A stretch of DNA of 64,000 bases from Amycolatopsis aidingensis (GCF_018885265.1 NZ_CP076538.1:1276001-1340000), one strand, 5' to 3'; numbered from the stretch's first letter, positions 11,085 through 19,737 are shown. Numbers and translations are program-made. The notes: generated by a model from the letters alone, not told the origin.

Positions 11085-11368
11085 GACCACTCGATGGTGA
11101 CCGTGCGGTCGAAGGCGACGTGGTTCTTGATACGCCTCGCCAGCGGGCTGGGATGCGGGTAGTACCAGGCGGCGTTCGGCAGGACCGCGTCCTCGGTGGT
11201 CAGGTCGTAGTAGCTGGCGACGCCCTTCCACAGGCAGAGCGTTTTGGCCTTGCGCTTGCTGAGGTACTTCGGGCGCACCGACTCGGGAGGGAAGTAGTGG
11301 TTGCCCTCTACGCGCACCGTACGGGGCGCCTCGGCCAGTACGGTGCCGTTCCATACCGCGCGCAACAT
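11081..11368 (-). CDS. DUF427 domain protein
   Basis: Small soluble protein of 95 aa with the DUF427 pattern: VRVEGNHYFPPESV, LCLWKGVASYYDL and AWYYPHPSPLARRIKNHVAF. Biochemical role is not established. The ATG at 11368 follows GAGGAAGGGG. It is translationally coupled to the downstream flavin oxidoreductase and is divergent from the Crp/Fnr regulator, whose candidate operator lies 63 bp upstream. Confidence 0.85.
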   Translation of the reverse strand: MLRAVWNGTVLAEAPRTVRVEGNHYFPPESVRPKYLSKRKAKTLCLWKGVASYYDLTTEDAVLPNAAWYYPHPSPLARRIKNHVAFDRTVTIEWS

Positions 11369-11430
11369 GAAACCCCTTCCTCACGGCCTCGGCCCATTGT
11401 GGACCGGAAGGCGCCGGGTGGCGCGAGGAA

Positions 11431-11446
11431 TGTCAGCGTGGTGACA
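11431..11446. promoter_or_regulatory. Crp/Fnr operator candidate 1 (TGTCA-N6-TGACA)
   Basis: TGTCAGCGTGGTGACA: perfect 5-bp arms with the 6-bp spacer usual for Crp-family dimers. It lies 63 bp before the DUF427 start codon in the divergent region with the regulator gene. Confidence 0.65.
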
Positions 11447-11461
11447 GTTCCCGGGCGGGAG

Positions 11462-11477
11462 AGTCAGCGAGCTGACA
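11462..11477. promoter_or_regulatory. Crp/Fnr operator candidate 2
   Basis: AGTCAGCGAGCTGACA: nine of ten arm positions fit TGTCA-N6-TGACA, and GTCAGC/GCTGAC pair perfectly. Its centre is 31 bp (three helical turns) from candidate 1. It ends 8 bp before the regulator's GTG, a position suited to autorepression. Confidence 0.6.
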
Positions 11478-11484
11478 CAATCAG

Positions 11485-12228
11485 GTGATGGATGCGTCCA
11501 GGTTGCCCGCTGCGGCGCTGGAGCAGACGATGCGGCTGTTCGGCACGGGACCGGCCGCCGACCTGGCGATCCGGCAGGCGGCCTGGGTGGCGCGCTGTGT
11601 CGGCCGCGGCTCCGAGGCCCCCCTCGCCCCGGAAGACCTGGCCGCGCTGGCGACCGGGCTGCACACCAGGGTGTACGAGCGCGGGTCGGTGCTCTTCCGG
11701 GGTGGCCTCGCCGCGGAGGGGGTGTGGATCGTGCAGCGCGGCCGGGTGGAGCTGGCGGTCGGGTCGGGCAGGCGGCGCGCGGTCGTGCACGTGCTACGCC
11801 CCGGCGACGTCGACGGTGACATCGAGTACCTGCTGGACATGCCGTTGCCCTATACGGCGCGGGGCCTGGACGAGTGCACCGTGCTGTTCCTCGGAGCCAC
11901 CGACTTCGAGGGTCTGCTGGCGCGGCGACCGCCGATCGCGCGCCGCTGGCTTTCCAGCGTCGCACAGCGGCTGGCGACCAGCCAGCAGCGGATCATCGGG
12001 CTGCTCGGCCGGTCGCTGACCGAGCAGGTCGCGCGGCTGCTGCTGGACGAGGCCGCTGGTACCGGCACGGTGCCGCTGCCACAACGCACCCTGGCCGCCA
12101 TGCTCGGGGTGCAGCGGCCCTCGCTGAACAAGATCCTCAAGGAGTTCGAGCGCACCGGCTGGATCGAGCTGCGCTACGCCAGCATCGCCATCGTCGACCC
12201 CAAGGGGCTGGCCGGCGCGGCAGGCTGA
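11485..12228 (+). CDS. Crp/Fnr-family transcriptional regulator
   Basis: Regulator of 247 aa. An N-terminal cyclic-nucleotide-binding-type beta-barrel (ERGSVLFRGGLAAEGVWIV, VELAVG, VHVLRPGDVDGDIEYL) is joined by a long dimer helix (RRWLSSVAQRLATSQQRIIGLLG) to a winged helix (RTLAAMLGVQRPSLNKILKEF). There is no N-terminal cysteine cluster as in iron-sulfur Fnr; single cysteines occur near residues 38 and 131. GTG (11485) and ATG (11488) are adjacent possible starts. Three TGTCA-N6-TGACA palindromes near it and near neighbouring redox genes mark a small local regulon. Confidence 0.87.
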   Translation: MMDASRLPAAALEQTMRLFGTGPAADLAIRQAAWVARCVGRGSEAPLAPEDLAALATGLHTRVYERGSVLFRGGLAAEGVWIVQRGRVELAVGSGRRRAVVHVLRPGDVDGDIEYLLDMPLPYTARGLDECTVLFLGATDFEGLLARRPPIARRWLSSVAQRLATSQQRIIGLLGRSLTEQVARLLLDEAAGTGTVPLPQRTLAAMLGVQRPSLNKILKEFERTGWIELRYASIAIVDPKGLAGAAG

Positions 12229-12274
12229 CCAGGCGACGGCCACCACCCGTGGGGCCTCCGCTGTGCAACTCCGC

Positions 12275-12658
12275 TCAGGCGAAGGTGCCCAGCCAGGTGG
12301 TCATCGCGTACAGGGTCAGGTAGGTGGCCACCGCGATGGCGAGTACGCCCAGCAGCCGCCGGCGCCACCGCCTTATCCCTGCGATACTGCACTGGTCGCG
12401 GCGCCGCAGGGCCAGCCAGACCAGCAGGACCAGTACCGCGAGGCCGCCGAGGCGGAACCACCAGGCGTAGTTGTCGTAGAGGTCGGTGGACCATGTGAAC
12501 GCCGTTCCGGCGCTGACCAGACCGAGCAGCGCCAGCACGGTGGGGCCGACGCAGCACAGGATGCCGACCAGCCCACCGGCCAGCCCCATCCGCCAGACCG
12601 GCAGCCGTCGTGACCGGGACTTCCCGGTGCCGGCTGGGGCTTCGCCTGGATGGTCCAC
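12275..12658 (-). CDS. MerT-like integral membrane protein
   Basis: Protein of 127 aa with about three transmembrane segments. The first carries a cysteine pair (GLVGILCCVGPTVLALLG), as in MerT mercuric-ion transporters, followed by FRLGGLAVLVLLVWLAL and LLGVLAIAVATYLTLYAM. The GTG at 12658 has GGAGG close upstream. It is convergent with the Crp/Fnr gene and has its own TGTCA-N6-TGACA site 61 bp before the start. With no MerR, MerP or true MerA beside it, thiol/metal or redox handling is only a suggestion. Confidence 0.65.
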   Translation of the reverse strand: MDHPGEAPAGTGKSRSRRLPVWRMGLAGGLVGILCCVGPTVLALLGLVSAGTAFTWSTDLYDNYAWWFRLGGLAVLVLLVWLALRRRDQCSIAGIRRWRRRLLGVLAIAVATYLTLYAMTTWLGTFA

Positions 12659-12718
12659 GGTCCTCCGCTCGGTCGCTGTGTCCAGTACACCGCGGCCGTG
12701 CGCGTTCCGCACGGGAAA

Positions 12719-12734
12719 TGTCACTCGGCTGACA
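12719..12734. promoter_or_regulatory. Crp/Fnr operator candidate 3
   Basis: TGTCACTCGGCTGACA: perfect TGTCA-N6-TGACA, 61 bp before the MerT-like start. This is nearly the same spacing as candidate 1 to DUF427 (63 bp). Confidence 0.62.
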
Positions 12735-12774
12735 CGTTCCGCGTCCACCGTCCCGGTCGCCTTTTGGCGGCTCG

Positions 12775-13902
12775 CTATACCTTGGCCCTCCGGGTGAGGA
12801 ACCCATCCAGCCGGTCCAGGGCCTGCGGGAGCGAGGCCCGGCCGAGGCCGATGCGGAACCGGTTGTCGGCCATGTCGAAGATGCTGTCCGGCAGCAGCAG
12901 GACGCTCTCCTCGCGGGCGAGGTCGCGCACGAACTCCTCGACCGGGGTGGGCAGCCGCAGGCGCGGGAAGCCCATCATTCCGGCGCGCGGTGGCTCCCAG
13001 GCAAAGACACCGGGGTGCTGCTGGAAGAACGATTCGACGTGCGCGAGGTTGTCGAGGATGATCCGCTTGCTGTGGGCGATCAGGTGCTCTCGCGCCCGCA
13101 GCGCGATGAGGGACAGGATCTCCGAGGGTGCCGAGGCGCAGACCGTGGTGTAGTCCTTGAGGGTCCGGGTCGCCGCCATCAGTTCGTGGTTGCGGGTGGC
13201 CATCCAGCCGACGCGCAGGCCGGCCAGGGGGTAGGCCTTCGACATCACCCCTACGCTGATGGCCTGATCGTCCAGGTCGCACGCCGCCGGAAGCGTCGCC
13301 TCGGGTTCGAACTCCAGGTAGCGGTAGACCTCGTCGGAGACGATGGTGATCCCCGCTTCGGTGCCGAGGGCGACCAGGGCCTCGAACTCCGCACGGCTCG
13401 GCAGCGCACCGGTCGGGTTGTGCGGGAAGTTGATGAACAACGCGCGGGTGTTCGGCCGGAGCGCGCGGCGGACGGCTTCGAGGTCGAGCCGCCAGCCGCG
13501 GTCCGGGTCCAGCGCAACCGGCGTGAACTCGGCACCGACCGCCGGGGCGATGCGGTGCAGTGGCTCGAACGCAGGCCAGATGACCACGGCGTGGTCGCCG
13601 GGACCCAGCAGGGCGTTGGTGATGAGGAACAGCGCCTCGGCCGCTCCGCCGCCGCAGACGGTGATGCCGTCGGCTTCGGTTTTGGTGTACTGATCGGCGA
13701 TCGCCTCGCGCAGTAGCGGGTGCCCTGTGGTCTCGGTGTAGCCGAGTTCCAGCCCTTCCCACAGCGCGAGGGATTCGGAGTCGGCGAGGTCGAGCAGGTC
13801 GCGCATGGGATAGCCATCGACGTCCGAGGCGCAAGCCACGTGGTCGACGTCGAACTCCCACTCCCCGAAGAAACGTTCGATCTTGCAGTTCTGGGGAATC
13901 AC
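12775..13902 (-). CDS. PLP-dependent aminotransferase, class I/II
   Basis: Fold-type I PLP enzyme of 375 aa. Seen: GGGAAEALFLITNALLGPGD, the NFPHNPTGA loop, the cofactor aspartate/tyrosine strip IVSDEVYRYLEF, the Schiff-base lysine in VMSKAYPLAGLRVGW, and the C-terminal substrate arginine in NRFRIGLGRAS. The general pattern (FPHNPTGA, SKAYPLAGLRVGW) also fits capreomycidine-synthase-like enzymes of peptide antibiotic clusters, but I cannot assign that reaction. The GTG at 13902 follows AAGGAG. It lies 14 bp after a membrane desaturase gene and is probably its operon partner, supplying or modifying an amino-acid precursor of the adjacent NRPS-PKS product. Confidence 0.85.
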   Translation of the reverse strand: MIPQNCKIERFFGEWEFDVDHVACASDVDGYPMRDLLDLADSESLALWEGLELGYTETTGHPLLREAIADQYTKTEADGITVCGGGAAEALFLITNALLGPGDHAVVIWPAFEPLHRIAPAVGAEFTPVALDPDRGWRLDLEAVRRALRPNTRALFINFPHNPTGALPSRAEFEALVALGTEAGITIVSDEVYRYLEFEPEATLPAACDLDDQAISVGVMSKAYPLAGLRVGWMATRNHELMAATRTLKDYTTVCASAPSEILSLIALRAREHLIAHSKRIILDNLAHVESFFQQHPGVFAWEPPRAGMMGFPRLRLPTPVEEFVRDLAREESVLLLPDSIFDMADNRFRIGLGRASLPQALDRLDGFLTRRAKV

Positions 13903-13916
13903 GGTGTGTCGGCTCC

Positions 13917-14870
13917 TTATCCGGTGCGCTCCGGTTTGCTTTCGTGTAGCAGGGGCCGCCGCCGGTCGAGGAATCCGAGGAGGGCGGGAACCGGGCTGAC
14001 GATGCGGGGCTGCGCTTCGAGCTTGGCCCGCTGGCGCTCCTTGACCTCTGGCATCCTGGACCAGTGTGTCCCAGGGCTGAGATGGTGCTCCTGGTGGTAT
14101 CCGTCGTTGAACGTGAGGAAGTTGTACACCCGGTTGTAGTGGCTCACCGAGTCCGAAGCGCGATCCTCCGGGTTCGCGCCGTAGTGCCGGTAGTAGTTCT
14201 GCACGTTGACCAGAGTCAGCGCGATGAAGAACGCGGGGAGGTAGCAAAAGACGGTCCACTGCCAGGAAATCGTCGCGAACACGACCAGGGAAAGGCAGTG
14301 CGCGGCGCGGTCGGCCTGGACCTGGCGGAGTTCGCGAACCCTTCGCGTTTCCCTGCGTGACGCCAGGGACAGCAGCTTCTCCTCGCCTCGCCCGACCTTC
14401 CAGAGGCGCACCGTCGAACCCACATCCTTGACGCGGCCGACGATGGAGTCCACGGCACCGCCGAGGGCATAGGACAGCAGCGGCTCGTGCTGCCCGTTCT
14501 TTCCCCTGCGGTACGTGGACGAGGCGTCCCTGGTGGTGCCGTCGGGGCCCTGCCGATCGTTGTTGAAACGGTGGTGGTTCCGGACGTGTGTCAGCTGGTA
14601 AGCCTGGACCGACTGGCCGATGTTGACGGAGTTGACCACCGACACCACGGCATTGAGGCGATTGCTGACGAACCAGGGGACATGGGTGAAGAGGTGCGAG
14701 ACGACGATAATGTTGTACGTCATCATCAACGTGATGAGCACCCCGCCGGCAATCCGGATTGGCAGGGATGCCGTGTCCCAGGTGATGGCCAGGATCGGGG
14801 TCACCGCGAACTGCGTCAGACTTATGCCTACGAGGATCGAGTCTTTGGGCGTGTTCTTCCAGATTTTCAC
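13917..14870 (-). CDS. Membrane fatty acid desaturase-family di-iron oxygenase
   Basis: Integral membrane non-haem di-iron enzyme, 317 aa. Three histidine boxes are present: SHLFTH (after the second hydrophobic segment), HVRNHH and YHQEHH, with TM stretches around residues 15-60 and 215-240. Family members desaturate or hydroxylate acyl chains or other hydrophobic substrates. Located at the left edge of the NRPS-PKS cluster with an aminotransferase downstream, it is a plausible tailoring enzyme; a housekeeping lipid role is less likely given the context. The ATG at 14870 starts MKIWKNTPKD. It is divergent from the first SpoU methyltransferase. Confidence 0.83.
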   Translation of the reverse strand: MKIWKNTPKDSILVGISLTQFAVTPILAITWDTASLPIRIAGGVLITLMMTYNIIVVSHLFTHVPWFVSNRLNAVVSVVNSVNIGQSVQAYQLTHVRNHHRFNNDRQGPDGTTRDASSTYRRGKNGQHEPLLSYALGGAVDSIVGRVKDVGSTVRLWKVGRGEEKLLSLASRRETRRVRELRQVQADRAAHCLSLVVFATISWQWTVFCYLPAFFIALTLVNVQNYYRHYGANPEDRASDSVSHYNRVYNFLTFNDGYHQEHHLSPGTHWSRMPEVKERQRAKLEAQPRIVSPVPALLGFLDRRRPLLHESKPERTG

Positions 14871-15192
14871 TAATGGCCCTCTTCCCAGAAACAGCGGTTC
14901 GAGTAGCCACGTGGATGGGGCTTACCCTTGAGCGGCCGATCCGAACGCACCATAGGCGCGAGCACCTCCCCAGCGAACGACTCCGTCGCAATATGCGCGA
15001 CCGAGTCACACCACGACAGTATGCCAATGAACTGCCTCGTGGTCGAGGACAAGACCAAAAGTCGGCTCTGGAGCGGTTCAGCCTGGAGTGGCGGCCGCGG
15101 TCCACCTGCCCACTCGAGGTGGTCGGCACGGGCCCGCCGTTACTCCGGGTATCGTTGGGTGACCCTTTTACTGGCGACATACGAGCGGTGGC
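14871..15192. other. Divergent promoter region
   Basis: 322 bp between the desaturase (-) and the SpoU methyltransferase (+). It must hold both promoters. No convincing -35/-10 pair, operator or small gene was found. Confidence 0.5.
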
Positions 15193-15999
15193 ATGGAACT
15201 TCAGCAGATCGGCCTGCAGCATCCGGCGGCGAACCTGGTCCGGGACATCCAGAACAACCGCGCGGGCATCCCTCGCCGCACCTTCGTCGCCGAAGGGTTG
15301 TTCGAGAACAACATCGTGCTCGAGACCGGCGTCTCGGTGGAGACCCTCCTGTGGTGTCCCGATGCGGCTTACTCGGACGAGGCGAAGACGCGCGCGGGGC
15401 AGCTCGCGGAGCGTGCCCGGCGTGCCTATCAGATCTCCGAAAAGACCTTGGCGCGACTGGCTGAACGGCCGAATCCGGATGGGCTCCTCTCGATCGCCCG
15501 CTTGCCGGACTGGGACCAGGAAAAGTTCGGGTTCGGTGCCGATGCGCTGGTGCTGGTAACGGACGCGCTGGAGATTCCTGGGAACCTCGGCACGCTGCTG
15601 CGCACCATGGACGCCTGCAACGCCGATTGTCTGGTCATGACGAACCGCAGGACTCGAATGACGCATCCCAAAGTGCTACGCAGCAGCCAGGGAATGAGCA
15701 TCAAGGTCCCCTCTCTCGACTTCGACGAGGTCGGCGACGCGATCACCTGGCTCAAGCGGAACCAGTTCCGGGTTTTCATTGCCGACACCGACGACAGCGT
15801 CAATTACCGGAAACTGGACTACCAGGGACGGACAGCCCTGGTAGTCGGCAGCGAGCGTTTCGGCGTGTCCCGGCCATGGTACGACGCCGGTTTTCAGCGA
15901 GTGGGAATACCGATGCTCGGGTCCGCGGATTCGCTGAACGTTTCGGTGTCGGCCTCTGTTCTGTTGTACGAGGCGCGGGCCCACAAGAACGGCTGGTAG
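15193..15999 (+). CDS. SpoU/TrmH-family RNA 2'-O-ribose methyltransferase (1)
   Basis: SPOUT RNA methyltransferase of 268 aa with an N-terminal substrate-binding subdomain (RTFVAEGLFENNIVLE) and the SpoU catalytic domain: motif 1 PGNLGTLLRTMDA, motif 2 ALVVGSERFGVS and motif 3 ADSLNVSVSASVLLYEA, which form the SAM-binding trefoil knot. Length and layout match antibiotic-resistance enzymes such as TsnR as well as housekeeping rRNA/tRNA methylases. Because it is embedded in the NRPS-PKS cluster between a desaturase and an exporter, self-resistance by rRNA methylation is a reasonable inference; the target nucleotide is unknown. It is convergent with the exporter genes. Confidence 0.87.
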   Translation: MELQQIGLQHPAANLVRDIQNNRAGIPRRTFVAEGLFENNIVLETGVSVETLLWCPDAAYSDEAKTRAGQLAERARRAYQISEKTLARLAERPNPDGLLSIARLPDWDQEKFGFGADALVLVTDALEIPGNLGTLLRTMDACNADCLVMTNRRTRMTHPKVLRSSQGMSIKVPSLDFDEVGDAITWLKRNQFRVFIADTDDSVNYRKLDYQGRTALVVGSERFGVSRPWYDAGFQRVGIPMLGSADSLNVSVSASVLLYEARAHKNGW

Positions 16000-16019
16000 C
16001 CCGGTTCAAGAACCTGTTC

Positions 16020-17804
16020 TCACAGCCAGCTGGACCAGAGCCGGGCGTAGGCGCCGTCCCGCACGATCAGGTCCTGATGGGAACCGACCTCCACGATGCT
16101 CCCGTCCTCCACAACGGCTATTCGATCCGCGTCGTAGGCCGTGTGCAACCGGTGCGCGATCGAGATGACGGTCCGCCCAGCCAGCACGGCCGCGAGCGAC
16201 CGCTCGAGGTTCCGGGCGGAACCCGGATCCATCTCCGAGGTCGCCTCGTCGAGGATCAGCACCCGCGGATCCGCCAGGAGCAGCCGGGCCAGCGCGATCT
16301 GCTGGGCCTGCGCGTCGGTCAGCACCTCCCCGCCCGCGCCCACCGTGGTGTCCAGTTTTTCCGGGAGTGCATTCACCCATTCACTCGCGCCGACCGTGTC
16401 AACCGCCCGCCACACAGCGGCGCCATCGGCATCCGCCGGTGCGTGCTGTTCCACGTTGACGGCCGACAGTTCGAGATTCTCCCGGATGGTGCCGCCGAAA
16501 ATGTACTGGTCCTGGTTCACCAGGATGACGTGTTTGCGCAACTCGTGGGACGGCAGCTCGTGCAGCGGTATGCCGGACAGTTGTATGTCGCCTACCTGCG
16601 GAGGGTGGATCCCGGACAACAGCCTGGCGAGTGTGGTCTTGCCGCTCCCCGTCGGCCCGACGATGGCGAGCCGTTCACCCGGCCGCACCGCAAGGTCGAT
16701 CCCGTGCAGTACTTCTGGTCCATCCTCGTACCCGAACCGGACACTGTGGGCGGACAGTTCCGCGGCGGCGGTGATGTCGTGCCCATTGTCCTTCCGCTCG
16801 GCCGGAGCGTCCGCCTGCTCGGACCGGGTGTCCGCGACGCCGAGCAGGCGGGCCAGCGAGGCGCTGCCCTGCTGGAGCGTTCCCACCCAGTCGAGCAGCG
16901 TTTCCAGGGGAAACATCAGCTGGAGCAGGTAAAGGGTCGCGGCGGTCACCTGGGCCAGATCGACCCAGCCCTGGGTGTAGGCGTATCCACCGAGCAACAG
17001 GGCGACGGCCAACGGAAAGGTGAAGAAGAACTCTTCGACCGAATAGAGGACCGTCCGGAGCCGCAGGGTGTAGCCGACCCTTTCGTACCAGGCCTGGGTA
17101 TCGCGCTCCGCGCGGCGCATTCGATGCTCCTCGAGGCCGTATGCCTCGACGGTGCCCGCGCCCTGGATGGTCGCGTCCAGGCCTTCGGTAATGCCGGATG
17201 AGGCCGCGGCCTCGCGCAGGAAGCCGTCACGTGCCCTGGCCAGGTACCACCGGTTCACGATCACCAGGGGCGGCAGGATGACCACCAGTGCGAGCGAAAG
17301 CAACGGCGACACCAGCAGGAGCGCACCGAGGCTGAGCACGATCCACACCACGGCCTCGGCGACCTGAGGCACCGCCACCTGCATGGCGCGTCGCAACGTG
17401 TTCACATCATGCGAAGCACGCGTCACAAGGTCGCCGTCGTCGGACCTTTCCACGACGGCAAGCGGAAGCGCGAGCACGTCATCGACGAACTTCTCCCGGA
17501 TCTCGGCCTGGACGGTCGCGGCAAGTCGCCCCGCCGCGCGAAAGGCGACGCGAGTCAGGAATGCCTGCAGCAGGATGAATCCGGTCAGCGCGGCAACGAT
17601 GGTCGTCACGTTGCCAACGGTCGTGCCATCCCGGACGTCCTGGACCAGGTCGCCGAGCAAACGGGGCCCGACCAGGCCGCTGCTGACCGCTATGCCATAC
17701 AGAACCAGCACATATGCCAGTTCTTTCCGATGGCTGCGCGCCACCTGCCGGAGAAACTGGCGAACGAATTTCGCGTCGGCGACCGGAAGTGTGCGGACTT
17801 TCAT
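16020..17804 (-). CDS. ABC exporter subunit with intact Walker motifs
   Basis: Half-transporter of 594 aa: six-helix exporter TMD (about 20-310) then an NBD. Walker A is canonical (GPTGSGKTT, Lys389) and Walker B carries its aspartate and glutamate (LILDEATSEMD, 519-520), with the H-loop in ISIAHRLHT. The signature is not LSGGQ but LTDAQ (495-499). The ATG overlaps the stop of the upstream subunit as ATGA. Its partner has the opposite pattern, so the two form an asymmetric heterodimer with one competent ATP site. It probably exports the peptide product or provides immunity. Confidence 0.9.
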   Translation of the reverse strand: MKVRTLPVADAKFVRQFLRQVARSHRKELAYVLVLYGIAVSSGLVGPRLLGDLVQDVRDGTTVGNVTTIVAALTGFILLQAFLTRVAFRAAGRLAATVQAEIREKFVDDVLALPLAVVERSDDGDLVTRASHDVNTLRRAMQVAVPQVAEAVVWIVLSLGALLLVSPLLSLALVVILPPLVIVNRWYLARARDGFLREAAASSGITEGLDATIQGAGTVEAYGLEEHRMRRAERDTQAWYERVGYTLRLRTVLYSVEEFFFTFPLAVALLLGGYAYTQGWVDLAQVTAATLYLLQLMFPLETLLDWVGTLQQGSASLARLLGVADTRSEQADAPAERKDNGHDITAAAELSAHSVRFGYEDGPEVLHGIDLAVRPGERLAIVGPTGSGKTTLARLLSGIHPPQVGDIQLSGIPLHELPSHELRKHVILVNQDQYIFGGTIRENLELSAVNVEQHAPADADGAAVWRAVDTVGASEWVNALPEKLDTTVGAGGEVLTDAQAQQIALARLLLADPRVLILDEATSEMDPGSARNLERSLAAVLAGRTVISIAHRLHTAYDADRIAVVEDGSIVEVGSHQDLIVRDGAYARLWSSWL

Positions 17805-19543
17805 TTCCCAACCTGTGAGACATCGTCACGCGCTACCAGTGTCCGGTATGCCGAGTGACTCTCCAATAGTTCCTCATGGGTCCCGACGGCGACCACGTGG
17901 CCGTCCTCGAGGTATGCCACCTGGTGCGCTCGCTGGAGCAAAAGTGGACTCACCGTGAACACGACAGTGCTTCGCTCCTTCGCAAGATCTTCGTGGAACC
18001 GAGCGAGGTTCTCCGCCACCCGGTGCTCGGTGTAGGCGTCGACGGCATTGGTCGGCTCCACGAGCACCGTGAACTCAGTGTCCGCCAGCAGTGCCCGTGC
18101 GAGCCGCAGGCGTTGCAGTTGGCCGCCCGAGAAGGTCCTGCCGCGACCCGTCATCTGGGTGTCGAGACCGTGGGGTAGCGCGTCGACGATATCCGTCGCG
18201 CAGGCGACCTGCAGCGCAGTCGTGATCTCCTCGGTTTCGGCCGTTCCGCCCGGCGCGATCTCCTCGCGCACCGTGCCCGCGAAGAATCGGTCACTGTTCA
18301 GGCCCAGCAGGATCCGGGACCGCACGACCGAGGTCGGCAGCGATGACAACGGCGTGCCGTCCAATGTGGGATCACCGGAGTCCTCGAAACGAGCCAGCCT
18401 GCGGGCCATGGCATCGGCATCGGGAGTGCCGGCGCAGGCGACCGCGAGGAAGGTGGACGGTGGAATGCTCAGTCCCGATGCGCTGTCGGCCAGGTGAGCC
18501 GTTCCGCGGGGCGGTGGAGTCGCGGCCGTCGCCTCCGGGGCATCGCCGTCCCTGGTATCGGTGTTCAGCAATCCGGCCACCCGGCGAGCGGCAACCAACG
18601 CCCGGGTCAGCTGGCTCGTCCCCTCCATGAAGTCGGTGAGCGGGATGGTCAGGAAGGTCGCGAACCCGTAGAACGCGACCACCTGCCCGATCGTCAGTTG
18701 CTGGTTGAGCGCCAGGAGAGCCGCCGTGTAGGTGACGATCGCGGTGACCAGTCCCGGCACGAGCACCCGCGATCCCTCGAGGTCCGCTTCGGCGTACGCC
18801 ACCTCCACGTCCGCGCGCCGCAACCGTGCGGAATCCGCGCGAAAACGCCGCGCGAACTGCCTTTCACCGCCCACTCCGCGGAGCACCCGCAGCCCGGAGG
18901 CGATGTCGACGGCGCGTCCGGCCAGCCGCCCCTGTACCGATCGGTAGTCGTCCTGGCGCCGGTGCAGCGGGCGCAGCAGGAGGCTGCTGAGCCCGCTGAG
19001 CACGGGAACGATCACCAGTACCAGGAGCCCGAGCGGAACCGAGATGGTGAACATGGCCACGGTGACGGCCGCGACGGCCGCGATGGCCCCCATCACCCGG
19101 CCGGCGTAGAGCATGCCGACCCCGATGGTGTTGACATCCGATGTGCTGGTCGCTATCAGGTTGTCGGCGTCCTTCCGCCGCGACAGCGAGGCGCCGAGCC
19201 GGGTGACGTGCCGCGTCACCATCCGCATGGTCAAGCAGCCGGACACCGTGCGGGTGATGATGGAATGCCGGTAGAACGCGATACCGAACACCGCCCGCAG
19301 CACGCCGAGCAGCAGGATGATCATCGACCAGCGGACCACCTCGCCGCTGTCGTTACCGGCAATGCCGACGTCGATCGCGTGGCCGAGCGCGGCCGGAATC
19401 AGGGCCTGGGTGGTCATCCATACGGTGGACGTCACCGCGCCCCAAATCGTGGCGGCTTTCTGCTTGCCGACGAGCGCGAGAATGAACCTGGCCGCCGATT
19501 GGTGGTTGAGTCCTTCCGGGCCAAGCGCGGGAATCCGTTGCAT
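17801..19543 (-). CDS. ABC exporter subunit with degenerate Walker motifs
   Basis: Half-transporter of about 580 aa: exporter TMD followed by an NBD. The Walker A position reads VACAGTPDADAM, lacking the glycine-rich loop and the lysine, and Walker B reads TVLVEPTNAVD with its aspartate replaced by valine. The signature FSGGQLQRLRLARAL is canonical, the reverse of its partner at 16020. The ATG at 19543 (MQRIPALGP) is preferred, with AAGGGA about 13 bp upstream; an upstream GTG would add 13 residues. It is the first gene of the exporter operon and is divergent from the dioxygenase operon. Confidence 0.88.
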   Translation of the reverse strand: MQRIPALGPEGLNHQSAARFILALVGKQKAATIWGAVTSTVWMTTQALIPAALGHAIDVGIAGNDSGEVVRWSMIILLLGVLRAVFGIAFYRHSIITRTVSGCLTMRMVTRHVTRLGASLSRRKDADNLIATSTSDVNTIGVGMLYAGRVMGAIAAVAAVTVAMFTISVPLGLLVLVIVPVLSGLSSLLLRPLHRRQDDYRSVQGRLAGRAVDIASGLRVLRGVGGERQFARRFRADSARLRRADVEVAYAEADLEGSRVLVPGLVTAIVTYTAALLALNQQLTIGQVVAFYGFATFLTIPLTDFMEGTSQLTRALVAARRVAGLLNTDTRDGDAPEATAATPPPRGTAHLADSASGLSIPPSTFLAVACAGTPDADAMARRLARFEDSGDPTLDGTPLSSLPTSVVRSRILLGLNSDRFFAGTVREEIAPGGTAETEEITTALQVACATDIVDALPHGLDTQMTGRGRTFSGGQLQRLRLARALLADTEFTVLVEPTNAVDAYTEHRVAENLARFHEDLAKERSTVVFTVSPLLLQRAHQVAYLEDGHVVAVGTHEELLESHSAYRTLVARDDVSQVGK

Positions 19544-19706
19544 GATCGAGCTTTGTTCCCTTCGGTGGCCGATGCGCAGCACCCATGAGACGTGGTCGGG
19601 CGGCGCCGGCTAGCGTATCGACTGATCGTCCGGCCCCGCAACGAGGCAACTTTCGTCCCGATCCGGACACCAGGACCAGGCCCGGGGCCAGCACCTGGTG
19701 TGGCTA

Positions 19707-19737
19707 TTGACACGGCAAGTTGACCGTGCTGAACTAT
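19707..19737 (+). promoter_or_regulatory. Possible promoter of the dioxygenase-NRPS operon
   Basis: A perfect -35 TTGACA (19707-19712) is followed after 19 bp by AACTAT. The spacing is long and the -10 poor, but this is the only TTGACA in the divergent region between the exporter and dioxygenase operons. Confidence 0.25.

Noticed and set aside
12775..13902. Capreomycidine synthase assignment for the aminotransferase
   Set aside because: General motif resemblance only, and the cluster dioxygenase is SyrP-like (HxE), not a VioC-type arginine hydroxylase.
12775..15666. One continuous 963-codon minus-strand frame covering aminotransferase and beyond
   Set aside because: Only the last 375 residues belong to a protein family. 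Upstream residues run through the desaturase gene in another frame and through the divergent promoter region.
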